17,362 bases of DNA from an uncultured Oscillospiraceae bacterium (GCA_934457235.1 CAKSHT010000029.1:1-17362); one strand, 5' to 3'; counted from the first letter of the stretch, positions 5,371-13,460 are shown. Notes: generated by a model from the letters alone, not told the origin. Numbers and translations are program-made.

Positions 5371-6954
5371 TCAGCAGTTCGGGGCGTATTTCTCCATGAT
5401 CTTCACCGCCGTGCGTATACCGTCCACCGCCGCGGACATGATTCCTCCGGCGTATCCGCAGCCTTCGCCGCAGGGGAACAGATTGTCAGCGCATGCCGCG
5501 TATCCGGCTTCGTTCCTGGGGAGCCGTACCGGGGAGCTGCTGCGGGTCTCTATCGCGGTGAGGATACTGTCATTGTCGGAAAATCCGCTTATCCTGCGGT
5601 CAAAGTACCGCAGACCGTTGCGAAGCGGAGTGCTTATGAACTCCGGGAACAGTGCGCCAAGGTCTGCAGGCTCCACGCCGAGGGAGTAAGTCGGATCCAC
5701 CCTGCCGAGCGTAAAGCTGTGCCCTCCGGAAACGAATTCCCGGGTGAGCGCCGCCGGTGCCTTTCCGGACTTGCCCATCTGGAACGCTTTCTGCTCCAGG
5801 CGCTGAATGAATTCCGTACCGCCGAGCGCTCCGCCGCCGAGATCCTCCGGCGAAACAGACACCAGTACGGCGCTATTCGCATTTTTGCCTGCGCGGTCAA
5901 AATAACTCATGCCGTTGGTGACAATAGTTCCGTTTTCGCTCGCGGAAGCCACTACATATCCTCCGGGGCACATGCAGAACGTATAGACTCCGCGGCCGTT
6001 CTCATGGTATGAGAGCTGATATTCCGCAGGCGGAAGCGCCGGGTGTCCGGTGTACTTACCGTATAATGCACGGTCGATGTCGGTTTGCAGGTGCTCTATC
6101 CGGGCGCCTACGGAGAACGGTTTCGGTATTAGCTCCACTCCCTTGCCGAGCAGCATTCTGAACGTATCGTGCGCCGAATGCCCGACAGCCAGTGCAAGCG
6201 CTCCGCAGGGGACTTCAGTGCCGTTTATCGTCACGCTGTCTACTCTCCCGCTGCCGAGGGATACGCACTCCAGCGGCGTCAGGAACCGCACCTCTCCGCC
6301 AAGCTCGATAACTTTCTGCCGCAGGGTTTTCACGACGTTTCGAAGCTTATCAGTGCCGATATGCGGCTTCGCCTGGGTCAGTATATCCTCCGGGGCGCCG
6401 AACTCCGCCAGGCGCTCCAGCACGCGGGAGCACAGCGGGTCGTTTATGCGGGTGGTTAGCTTTCCGTCGGAGAACGTCCCGGCGCCGCCCTCGCCGAACT
6501 GTACGTTGGTTGATGCGTCGAGAGTTCCGCCATGCCAGTAGCCTTCCACGGCGTTCACGCGGCTGTCCATGTCCGCGCCGCGCTCCAGGACTATCGGATT
6601 GTAACCGAATTCACACAGCGTCAGCGCGCAGAACATTCCCGCCGGGCCAAAGCCGGCAACATAGATGTCCCCGCGGAGCTTCTCAGAACCTGGCGTAAAG
6701 CTCAGATCCCCCGGTTCGTACAGCCGTACATCCGGGCGCTTCCCGGCGATCTTCCTTTCCCGGACGGAGTCCTTCAGCCTTACATACACCGAGTGTACGA
6801 AGCACACGTCGCGCCGGGCGTCCACGGAGCTTTTGTACAGCCGTGCCTCCGCGATGTCGCCGGGCTTCATGCGCAGAGCCGCCAGCGCCTTTGCTACGGC
6901 GTTTTCCTTTGGCTCGTCAAGGGTGGTTTTTATCTGTGAGATTATTATTGCCAT
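5371..6954 (-). CDS. FAD-dependent oxidoreductase, COG2509 family
   Basis: A 527-residue flavoprotein of the uncharacterised FAD-dependent dehydrogenase group (COG2509), common in Clostridia. The N-terminal 95 residues form a small alpha/beta domain. Then comes a dinucleotide-binding segment, VAGFGPAGMFCALTLCEFGY, with GFGPAG at 101-106 and an acidic end at E124. The family hallmark NVQFGEGGAGTFSDGKLTTR is at 150-169, and a terminal GEGCGYAGGIMSAAVDG segment contacts FAD. The reaction is unknown. No signal peptide is present; it is cytoplasmic. The start codon directly abuts the cdaR stop (TAAATG), with GAGGAA just upstream inside cdaR, so it is translationally coupled to the c-di-AMP operon. 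A functional tie to c-di-AMP is not established. A terminator at 5319-5344 closes the unit. Confidence 0.9.
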   Translation of the reverse strand: MAIIISQIKTTLDEPKENAVAKALAALRMKPGDIAEARLYKSSVDARRDVCFVHSVYVRLKDSVRERKIAGKRPDVRLYEPGDLSFTPGSEKLRGDIYVAGFGPAGMFCALTLCEFGYNPIVLERGADMDSRVNAVEGYWHGGTLDASTNVQFGEGGAGTFSDGKLTTRINDPLCSRVLERLAEFGAPEDILTQAKPHIGTDKLRNVVKTLRQKVIELGGEVRFLTPLECVSLGSGRVDSVTINGTEVPCGALALAVGHSAHDTFRMLLGKGVELIPKPFSVGARIEHLQTDIDRALYGKYTGHPALPPAEYQLSYHENGRGVYTFCMCPGGYVVASASENGTIVTNGMSYFDRAGKNANSAVLVSVSPEDLGGGALGGTEFIQRLEQKAFQMGKSGKAPAALTREFVSGGHSFTLGRVDPTYSLGVEPADLGALFPEFISTPLRNGLRYFDRRISGFSDNDSILTAIETRSSSPVRLPRNEAGYAACADNLFPCGEGCGYAGGIMSAAVDGIRTAVKIMEKYAPNC

Positions 6955-8262
6955 TTATTCCTCGTCTGTTGTCCGTGCGCTTACCGTCACCTTGTAAGTC
7001 CCGACGGCAAGGCAGTTCTCGGCGCCGGAGCCTGCGATGACTATTGTGGCGGGAACGTCCTGCGAACCATCGTGCAGAGATATCCCAAGCAGGTTCACTG
7101 TGATGAAGAACTGGCTTGAAGTAAGCTCACTGAGCTGTTCGGAGGGACCTATAGCGCTTACCGTTAGCTCCCGTGTGATAAGATCAACGTCCATGTTGTC
7201 CGGGGCGTTTACGATGGTGATGTTGGTAACTGGGAAGTCGAGCTTTCCGTAATCCGCGATATCCCAGCTGATACGTACGCTGTTGTTTCCGGAGAGGTTC
7301 TTGTAGCCCTCGGGCAGGCTTATGGGAATAGTTGAAACCGTCTGATTAAGTCGGATATCCGAGATGTACACGGTACCGATGTTAAGCTCGCTGAGATTAC
7401 TTATGCTGTCGTCCGGAGCAGCTACCATTATGCTTTTGGGGGATATCTCATATCCAAGGCTCTCGATGTCGAAGTTCTGCGGGATACCGGCGAATGAGAA
7501 CGTCAGCGGAAGCTCTTTCTGCATGTAGATCGGGATATTGACCATAACGCTGTCCGCGCTCATCTTGATGTCGTCGTTGACAAGCTTGGAGCCGTTCGCG
7601 GTGTAGACTGTGAGCGCCGTCTGTACCTCGTGGCTCTCATGTATCTCGCCGTCAACGGACGCCCTTGCTTCAACGCGGCTTATCTTGTCAAGCACGGAAG
7701 CCGAGCCGGTCACTGTTATCGTCGCGGGTGAGGCAGTTATCTCGTCCACATAGTAGCCCTCCGGCAGGCTGATATCAGGCGCGTATGCAGTTACGGGGAA
7801 TTCGCGGGTAGCTATCTCGTCTATCACGAGCGTCACCGCCATCTGGGAGGTCTCAAGCAGGCTGTAGTCAATACCGGTCTTGCTTGAAACATTGACAGGT
7901 ACGGTGAAAGTTCCGGCGGAGCGCACGGAATCAAGTTCGAGCGTTGCATAGAAGTCCTCAGCTTTCAGTGCGGAGATCTCATAGCGCTTGCCCTCTATGC
8001 GGATATTTGTGGTACCCGTAAAGCTGCCGACTATCTGGAGGTTGTTGTTTATCATGTATTCCGTGGGCTGCACCTGTATCGGGATATCGGATATGCTGGT
8101 CTCGATCGTTGGGAACACCTGCACGGATACAAGTATCCATACGATGACCGCAAGCACGGTGCTCAGCACGATTATTTTCAGATTGTTCCGCGCGGCGGAG
8201 CCGACGCCGCGGATAATTTCCATGACGCTCTTGGCGGGTTTGTTTTCGTTCTTGTTATCCAT
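6955..8262 (-). CDS. cdaR: YbbR-domain protein CdaR, CdaA regulator
   Basis: A 435-residue protein with a short cytoplasmic N-terminus, one membrane helix (about 28-48, IIVLSTVLAVIVWILVSV) and a long extracytoplasmic part made of about four beta-rich YbbR repeats (roughly 55-130, 150-240, 250-335 and 345-430). Each repeat has the pattern of a beta strand followed by an SLPEGY/DNMDV-like turn. CdaR proteins bind and tune the membrane diadenylate cyclase CdaA, which is encoded immediately upstream. The start at 8262 has AAGGAGGA 4 bases upstream, overlapping the cdaA stop, with 9 bases between genes. The usual third partner, phosphoglucosamine mutase glmM, is absent; the COG2509 gene occupies that place. 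Confidence 0.93.
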   Translation of the reverse strand: MDNKNENKPAKSVMEIIRGVGSAARNNLKIIVLSTVLAVIVWILVSVQVFPTIETSISDIPIQVQPTEYMINNNLQIVGSFTGTTNIRIEGKRYEISALKAEDFYATLELDSVRSAGTFTVPVNVSSKTGIDYSLLETSQMAVTLVIDEIATREFPVTAYAPDISLPEGYYVDEITASPATITVTGSASVLDKISRVEARASVDGEIHESHEVQTALTVYTANGSKLVNDDIKMSADSVMVNIPIYMQKELPLTFSFAGIPQNFDIESLGYEISPKSIMVAAPDDSISNLSELNIGTVYISDIRLNQTVSTIPISLPEGYKNLSGNNSVRISWDIADYGKLDFPVTNITIVNAPDNMDVDLITRELTVSAIGPSEQLSELTSSQFFITVNLLGISLHDGSQDVPATIVIAGSGAENCLAVGTYKVTVSARTTDEE

Positions 8263-8271
8263 GCGTCCTCC

Positions 8272-9171
8272 TTATGCCTCGTCTGCGCCGGTGTCCTGGG
8301 AGCGCTTGGAACGGCGCTTCGTCTTGTTCTTGGAGTAATCCGGCATTTCGTCGCGCAGCACATTTATGAGCGCTTCCTTGGGATTGTACTCGTTGTTGAA
8401 GCGTGTGAGCTGACCGGACTTTGCAACGGAAATAATACCAGTTTCCTCGGATACCACGATTATCAGCGCGTCGGAGTTTTCGCTCATGCCGAGCGCGGCG
8501 CGGTGGCGGGAGCCAAGGTCTGCGTCAACATACTGTCCCTTGTTGGTTATCGGCAGGAAGCAGCCCGCCGCGTAGATCCGGTTATTGCGGATTATAACGG
8601 CGCCGTCGTGCAGGGGAGCCTTGTTGTAGAACAGGTTGCAGAAAAGCTCCGGCGACGGGTCGGAATTGATCACGGTAGACTGCTCAATGATGTTTCCGAG
8701 CTTCGTCTGGCGCTCGATTACGATAAGCGCTCCGGTGCGCGTACGGCTCAGGCGCTCGCAGGCGTCCGCGATGCCCTGTATGCACTGTTCACGCGCCTGG
8801 ACGTCACCGATGCCGTTGTCGAATGACTGCACGATGCTCGGAACTTTCGCCGTGCCGACCTTTTCGAGCATGCGGCGCAGCTCCGGCTGGAACACGATGA
8901 CCACTGCGATAAGTCCCACCTGGAAGAAGTTCTGGAACAGGAAGCTCATTACCTTGAGCTGGCATATCTGCACCAGGAAGAACAGCGCCACCAGTACCAT
9001 TATACCCTTTAACAGCTGCTCGGCGCGGGTCTCCTGCATGAGTTTTATGACAACGCAGATGAGCACGGCAAGCAGCACCATATCTATCACGTCGAAAACC
9101 GTTATCGACATGAGTACCCGCACAAAATTATTGAATGCGTCGGATATGTAGCTGAAAAAATCCAAGTTCAT
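8272..9171 (-). CDS. cdaA: Diadenylate cyclase CdaA
   Basis: A 299-residue membrane enzyme that makes cyclic di-AMP from two ATP; c-di-AMP controls potassium and osmolyte transport and is often essential. Three N-terminal membrane helices (about 26-47, 53-72 and 78-97) precede the DAC domain (about 115-245). The catalytic motifs are intact: DGA at 189-191 in APLHDGAVII, and RHR at 222-224 in GSRHRAALGMSE. The segment ETRAEQLLKGI (47-57) is typical of CdaA. A basic C-terminal tail (KNKTKRRSKRSQ, 281-292) extends past the fold. The start at 9171 gives the expected N-terminal length, but GAGGA almost touches the ATG, an unusually close spacing; MSITVF at residue 21 is a less likely alternative. 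It has its own promoter (9219-9247). Confidence 0.96.
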   Translation of the reverse strand: MNLDFFSYISDAFNNFVRVLMSITVFDVIDMVLLAVLICVVIKLMQETRAEQLLKGIMVLVALFFLVQICQLKVMSFLFQNFFQVGLIAVVIVFQPELRRMLEKVGTAKVPSIVQSFDNGIGDVQAREQCIQGIADACERLSRTRTGALIVIERQTKLGNIIEQSTVINSDPSPELFCNLFYNKAPLHDGAVIIRNNRIYAAGCFLPITNKGQYVDADLGSRHRAALGMSENSDALIIVVSEETGIISVAKSGQLTRFNNEYNPKEALINVLRDEMPDYSKNKTKRRSKRSQDTGADEA

Positions 9172-9218
9172 TCCTCATTTCTATATATAAACGTTAATGT
9201 TCAACTTCGCCAACTTAT

Positions 9219-9247
9219 ATTATACCAATATATCAGAGCAAATGCAA
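9219..9247 (-). promoter_or_regulatory. Sigma-A promoter for the cdaA-cdaR operon
   Basis: On the minus strand TTGCAT (9242-9247), a 17-base spacer and TATAAT (9219-9224). The predicted leader is about 40 bases. The -35 box is 22 bases from the -35 of the divergent promoter at 9270-9298. Confidence 0.85.
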
Positions 9248-9269
9248 GTATTTTTTATAAAGATACCGC

Positions 9270-9298
9270 TTGAATTTTGTGGTGGAATATGCTATACT
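9270..9298 (+). promoter_or_regulatory. Sigma-A promoter for the small NHLP-like peptide
   Basis: TTGAAT (9270-9275), a 17-base spacer ending in TGC (extended -10) and TATACT (9293-9298). It serves the 73-residue gene and is the only promoter found ahead of the GH3 operon. Confidence 0.8.
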
Positions 9299-9342
9299 GA
9301 ACTTACGGCATCAGCCTTAAATTTACACAAGGAGTGACAGCA

Positions 9343-9564
9343 ATGGATGTAAAGGCAAAAATCGACGAAATAGTGAACAAGGTCAAAAGCGACCCGGATA
9401 TCGCGGCGAAGTTCCAGAAGGATCCCATAAAGACCGTAGAGGGCATTCTCGGCGTTGATCTTCCGGATGACGTTATAAAGCAGATCGTTGACGGCGTAAG
9501 GGCAAAGGTCAACATAAATGAACTGAAAAACAAGCTCGGCGGTCTCGGCGGATTATTCAAGTAA
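9343..9564 (+). CDS. Small NHLP-like leader-peptide protein, function unknown
   Basis: A 73-residue acidic/basic helical protein. The centre, DPDIAAKFQKDPIKTVEGIL followed by GVDLPDDVIKQIVDGV, resembles leader peptides of the nitrile hydratase-alpha (NHLP) type, which have repeated D-P turns and an LGxxLP motif (LGVDLP, 36-41). In that class a C-terminal core is modified and exported. Here the tail after residue 57 is NINELKNKLGGLGGLFK: glycine/leucine-rich, ending in Lys, and without the Cys, Ser or Thr residues typical of lanthionine or azole cores. It may therefore be a free-standing domain or an unmodified amphipathic peptide. The start at 9343 has AAGGAG 8 bases upstream; a GTG at 9334 falls inside that site and is rejected. 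It has its own promoter and is followed by a strong terminator. No modification enzyme or peptidase-transporter is in the window. Confidence 0.8.
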   Translation: MDVKAKIDEIVNKVKSDPDIAAKFQKDPIKTVEGILGVDLPDDVIKQIVDGVRAKVNINELKNKLGGLGGLFK

Positions 9565-9576
9565 ACCGGATATCAC

Positions 9577-9609
9577 GGTGCTGCCCGTTCATGCGGACAG
9601 CGCCTTTTT
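9577..9609 (+). terminator. Rho-independent terminator or attenuator after the small peptide
   Basis: GGTGCTGCCCG (9577-9587) pairs with CGGACAGCGCC (9594-9604), with one mismatch and one wobble, around a TTCATG loop, followed by TTTTT. It ends 20 bases before the GH3 start, which leaves no room for a new promoter after it. It probably lets a fraction of transcripts continue into the GH3 operon. Confidence 0.85.
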
Positions 9610-9629
9610 AATCATAAAGGAGCAGGGAA

Positions 9630-12356
9630 ATGAAAAGAACTCTTGACTGGAAAAGATACCTTGAAGCCTCCGCGCGTGCGGCGGCACAGGGCGCGGTTCT
9701 GCTGAAGAACGACGGTGCGCTTCCACTGAAAGACGGCGGGGAAGCTGCGGTATTCGGCCGCATTCAGCTGCATTATTACAAGAGCGGCACCGGAAGCGGC
9801 GGAATGGTCAATGTTTCAAAGGTGGTCGGCATAACCGACGGGCTTATAGAAGCAGGCTATAAAATAAATCAGAAGCTTCTGAATATATACACCGGGTGGG
9901 ACGGACAGCACCCGTTCAATTACGGTGAGGGCTGGGGCGGCGAGCCATGGTCGCAGGAGGAAATGCCGCTGACCGACGATATTGTAAACAGCGCCGCAGA
10001 GACCTCTGATACTGCGATAATCGTAATTGGGCGTACAGCCGGCGAGGAGATGGACAACCGCAATGAAAAGGGCGCGTTTCTGCTCTCCGACCTTGAAGAG
10101 GATATGATAAAAAAGGTCAGCGCGGTGTTCTCAAAAACCGTTGTTCTGCTGAACACCGCCGGACTTATCGATATGGGCTTCATGGACAGGTACGATGTTT
10201 CCGCCGTTATGTACGTATGGCAGGGCGGAATGGTCGGCGGAGTCGGTGCGGCGGATATCCTCACCGGTAAGATGTCTCCCTGCGGAAAGCTGCCGGATAC
10301 CATCGCGTACAATATCACGGATTACCCGTCGGATAAATTCTTCGGCAGCGGAGAAGAGGACTGTTACGGCGAGGATATCTACGTCGGATACCGCTATTTT
10401 GAGACCTTCGCCAAGGACAAGGTGCGCTATCCGTTCGGATTCGGACTGTCTTACACTACATTTGATGTATCGGCGGAATTCTCCGCCGCTGACGGCATTG
10501 TAACTGCGGATATAACAGTAAGGAACACCGGAAGCGTTCCCGGCCGCGAGGTCGTGCAGATATACTGCCAGGCTCCGCAGGGAAAGCTCGGAAAGCCCGC
10601 GCGCGTGCTCTGCGGCTTTGACAAGACATGGACGATAAAGCCCGGTGACTGCGAAAAGCTTTCTGTTGAGATACCGCTTGACACTGTTGCTTCCTATGAC
10701 GACAGCGGAGTTACGGGGCATAAGTCCTGCTGGCTGCTGGAGGCGGGAACCTACCATTTCTTTGCGGGAACGGACGTGCGCAGCGCCGTGGAGTGCTTCT
10801 CACTGGATGTGCCGGAAACTATCGTAAAGCAGTGTAAGTCCGCGCTGGCTCCGGTCACGGAATTCAGACGCATGAAGAACAGCGGCGGCAGCGTTGAGTT
10901 TGAGGACGTCCCGCTGACCTCCGACCCCGATCCGCGCAGCCACGCGAAGCTCCCGGCGGAGATACCCCAGACCGGTGACTGCGGAATAAAGCTGTCTGAC
11001 GTTTACAAGGGAATAAATACCCTGGAGGAATTTACCGCACAGCTCACGGACTATGACCTTTCCTGCATTATCCGCGGCGAGGGCATGGGAAGCCCGAAGG
11101 TAACGGCGGGAACTGCTGCGGCATTCGGCGGCGTTTCCGATGAACTCCGGGCGCTCGGTATCCCCTGCGGCTGCTGCGACGACGGTCCCTCCGGAATGCG
11201 CTTGGATTGCGGCACAAAGGCGTTCAGCCTGCCGAACGGAACACTTCTTGCTTCCACGTTTGACCGTCAGTTGATGATGGAGCTTTTCACCTATATGGGT
11301 CTTGAAATGCACACCAATCAGGTAGACTGCCTGCTCGGACCGGGAATGAATATCCACCGTCACCCGCTAAACGGGCGCAATTTCGAGTACTTCTCCGAGG
11401 ATCCGTTCCTTACCGGAAGCATAGCCGCGGCGGAGCTTGCAGGACTGCATTCCACCGGCGTCGAGGGTACTATAAAGCACTTCTGCGGCAACAACCGCGA
11501 AACTCACCGCCATACTCTGGACAGCATTATTTCAGAGCGCGCTCTCCGCGAGATATATCTGCGCGGCTTTGAAATAGCCGTAAAGCAGGGTGAGGCAAAA
11601 TCCGTCATGACCACATACGGCAAGGTAAACGGCGTATGGACGGCGGGTAACTTCGACCTGGTGACGAATATCCTGCGCGAGGACTGGGGCTTCGACGGAT
11701 TTGTAATGACTGACTGGTGGGCGGATATCAACCGCCGCGGCAAGCCCGCTGACCGTACGGACTTCGCGGCAATGGCTATGGCTCAGAACGATGTCTATAT
11801 GGTCACGGCGGACGGTGCGCATAACAACGACAATACCCTCTCCGCGCTTGAAAACGGGGAGCTTACCCGCGGTGAACTGCAGCGCTGTGCAATGAATATC
11901 CTGCGGTTCCTGCTGACGACTCATGCGATGAAGCGTGAAATGGGGCTTGACGACACGACTGAGATTATCAACCGCCCTGCGGACGGCGGCGACGTAGACA
12001 GCACGGACATCGAATTCTATGACATAGACGAACAGCTGACGCTTGATATTTCCGGGATATCCACTGAAAAGGGCAGCAGCTATGCATTCGGACTGAACGT
12101 TTCAAAGCCCGGAGTTTACAAGGTAACGCTGACCGCCTCCAGCGAGCTTTCGGAGCTGGCGCAGACGTCCGTTACACTGTTCGCTCTGGGAAGCCCAAGC
12201 GGCACCTACACGTTCAACGGAACCGGCGGAAAGCCTGTGGAGATCGCAAGGAACGCGAATTTTCTGTCGAACTTCATGTCGATAAGGCTGTATTTCGGCG
12301 GCAGCGGGCTTAAAGTCCGGAGCATAAGATTTGAACTGACGGAAAGGTGGAGCTGA
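9630..12356 (+). CDS. Glycoside hydrolase family 3, permuted domain order
   Basis: A 908-residue GH3 enzyme, probably an intracellular beta-glucosidase or related glycosidase, with no signal peptide. Domains are in swapped order. First is the alpha/beta sandwich usually found second (ARAAAQGAVLLKNDGALPLK, 15-34; IGRTAGEEMDNR, 133-144). A PFGFGLSYTTF junction (268-278) and a fibronectin III-like domain (about 279-400) follow. Then comes the catalytic barrel (about 455-765), with DDGPSGMRL (517-525), LGPGMNIHRHP (569-579), RNFEYFSEDP (583-592), KHF (616-618) and the nucleophile Asp695 in VMTDWW. A beta-rich C-terminal domain (about 795-908) looks like a carbohydrate-binding module. This order is known from ruminal Butyrivibrio and Ruminococcus beta-glucosidases. 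The acid/base residue is uncertain (the E139/E140 region is a candidate). AAGGAG (9617-9622) supports the start. Def follows after 1 base. Confidence 0.93.
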   Translation: MKRTLDWKRYLEASARAAAQGAVLLKNDGALPLKDGGEAAVFGRIQLHYYKSGTGSGGMVNVSKVVGITDGLIEAGYKINQKLLNIYTGWDGQHPFNYGEGWGGEPWSQEEMPLTDDIVNSAAETSDTAIIVIGRTAGEEMDNRNEKGAFLLSDLEEDMIKKVSAVFSKTVVLLNTAGLIDMGFMDRYDVSAVMYVWQGGMVGGVGAADILTGKMSPCGKLPDTIAYNITDYPSDKFFGSGEEDCYGEDIYVGYRYFETFAKDKVRYPFGFGLSYTTFDVSAEFSAADGIVTADITVRNTGSVPGREVVQIYCQAPQGKLGKPARVLCGFDKTWTIKPGDCEKLSVEIPLDTVASYDDSGVTGHKSCWLLEAGTYHFFAGTDVRSAVECFSLDVPETIVKQCKSALAPVTEFRRMKNSGGSVEFEDVPLTSDPDPRSHAKLPAEIPQTGDCGIKLSDVYKGINTLEEFTAQLTDYDLSCIIRGEGMGSPKVTAGTAAAFGGVSDELRALGIPCGCCDDGPSGMRLDCGTKAFSLPNGTLLASTFDRQLMMELFTYMGLEMHTNQVDCLLGPGMNIHRHPLNGRNFEYFSEDPFLTGSIAAAELAGLHSTGVEGTIKHFCGNNRETHRHTLDSIISERALREIYLRGFEIAVKQGEAKSVMTTYGKVNGVWTAGNFDLVTNILREDWGFDGFVMTDWWADINRRGKPADRTDFAAMAMAQNDVYMVTADGAHNNDNTLSALENGELTRGELQRCAMNILRFLLTTHAMKREMGLDDTTEIINRPADGGDVDSTDIEFYDIDEQLTLDISGISTEKGSSYAFGLNVSKPGVYKVTLTASSELSELAQTSVTLFALGSPSGTYTFNGTGGKPVEIARNANFLSNFMSIRLYFGGSGLKVRSIRFELTERWS

Positions 12357-12357
12357 T

Positions 12358-12771
12358 ATGGTAAGACCGATAGTAAAGGACAAGTTCCTGCTGAGCCAGA
12401 AGTCCGCTCCGGCAGACAAGAACGACCTGCCAGTGGCGCAGGATCTTGTTGAAACGATCGCGGCGCACGCCCATGAGTGCGTCGGTATGGCGGCAAATAT
12501 GGTGGGCGTGCTGAAGCGCATTATCGTGTTCCAGGAGAACAACCGGTATGTAGTTATGCTGAATCCCGTAGTGAAGTGGGCAAGCCCGGAAACCTACACG
12601 ATAAACGAGGGCTGCCTGTGCCACGAGGGTGCAAAGGACGTCCTACGGCATGAGGAGATAGACGTGGAATTCCAGGATCTTCGCATGAAGAAATGCCGCG
12701 TGAAGTACAGCGGCATAACGGCTGAGATAATCCAGCATGAGCTTGACCACCTTGAGGGAATACTCATATAA
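12358..12771 (+). CDS. Short peptide deformylase with variant active-site motifs
   Basis: A 137-residue member of the peptide deformylase family, metal hydrolases that remove the formyl group from new proteins. The metal ligands are present: Cys86 in EGCLC (84-88), and His127 and His131 in HELDH (127-131). Two of the three family motifs deviate. Motif 1, normally GxGxAAxQ, reads CVGMAANM (41-48), with Met in place of the catalytic Gln; motif 2 has Cys88 where Ser is usual. I recall AANM from other short clostridial homologues, so the first change may be a subgroup trait. The protein is shorter than typical PDFs (about 150-200 residues). A housekeeping def elsewhere in the genome is likely, making this a specialised or reduced paralogue. 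It starts 1 base after the GH3 stop, and its stop overlaps the next start by one base. Confidence 0.85.
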   Translation: MVRPIVKDKFLLSQKSAPADKNDLPVAQDLVETIAAHAHECVGMAANMVGVLKRIIVFQENNRYVVMLNPVVKWASPETYTINEGCLCHEGAKDVLRHEEIDVEFQDLRMKKCRVKYSGITAEIIQHELDHLEGILI

Positions 12772-13418
12772 TGACGGAATTTGAATTCGGCGGGTATTCC
12801 TGCCGGGCGGAGCGCTTCGGAACGGGTGAGAACCTGGTGCTGCTTTTCAGCGGCTTTGAGCGGCAGCTTTTCAGCGACATCTGCGGGATATTGGAGAACT
12901 CCGGAAGTTCGCTTGTCCTTGCGGAATTCGGCGGGATAGACTGGGACAGGGATTATTCTCCCTGGGAGGCCGTCTGCAACGGCGGGCGTAAATTTTCTGG
13001 CGGCGCTGACCGCCTTGTAGCGTTCCTGCCGGAATTCACGGCGGAGCTTACGCGGCGTTACGGCGAGTTTTCCGGTGTCAGGCTGTGCGGGTACTCCCTG
13101 GGAGGGCTTTTCGCGATGTACGCCGCTACCGTCTGGGATGAGCCGAAACTGTGCGGCGCAGCAAGCTGTTCGGGTTCGATGTGGTTTCCGGGGTGGGTGG
13201 AGTATCTGCGGGAGCACCCGCTGAGCTGCGATGTCTACCTTAGTCTAGGCGGCAGGGAAAAGAACTCCCCGGACCCGCTGATGTCCACTGTCGAAGCCAG
13301 GACGCTAGAAGTGAAGAAGCTCCTTGAGCGTACGGCGCATGTGATCTATCGCAGCGAGCCGGGCGGTCATTTCAGTCATATCCCGGAGCGCCTGGCACGG
13401 GCTGTCGGGGGTTCATAA
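12771..13418 (+). CDS. Alpha/beta-hydrolase, putative esterase
   Basis: A 215-residue single-domain alpha/beta-hydrolase. The nucleophile elbow GYSLGG (107-112) places the catalytic Ser at 109, and GGHFSHIP (198-205) supplies the likely catalytic His200. The acidic member is probably in LGGREKNSPDP (159-169). LVLLFSGFE (22-30) fits the first core strand and oxyanion region. The closest recognisable type is the Fes/EntD-like or esterase D-like group, which splits acyl or siderophore esters; the substrate is not predictable. There is no signal peptide, so it is cytoplasmic. It is coupled to the deformylase gene by a one-base TAATG overlap, making it the last gene of the GH3 operon before the terminator at 13422-13460. 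Deacylation of sugar esters released to GH3 is a conceivable role, inferred from position only. Confidence 0.8.
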   Translation: MTEFEFGGYSCRAERFGTGENLVLLFSGFERQLFSDICGILENSGSSLVLAEFGGIDWDRDYSPWEAVCNGGRKFSGGADRLVAFLPEFTAELTRRYGEFSGVRLCGYSLGGLFAMYAATVWDEPKLCGAASCSGSMWFPGWVEYLREHPLSCDVYLSLGGREKNSPDPLMSTVEARTLEVKKLLERTAHVIYRSEPGGHFSHIPERLARAVGGS

Positions 13419-13421
13419 TTG

Positions 13422-13460
13422 CACATAAAAAAGGAGGGCTGTGCCCTCCTTTTTTATGTG
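13422..13460. terminator. Perfect 18-bp bidirectional terminator
   Basis: CACATAAAAAAGGAGGGC (13422-13439) pairs perfectly with GCCCTCCTTTTTTATGTG (13443-13460) around TGT. The A/T halves supply a T run in each direction, so it ends both the esterase transcript (stop 13418) and the DUF58 transcript, whose TAA stop (13454-13456) lies inside the stem. Confidence 0.95.

Noticed and set aside
12594..13217. 207-codon minus-strand frame across the deformylase and esterase genes
   Set aside because: Same reasons: both sense genes have intact active sites and coupled starts.
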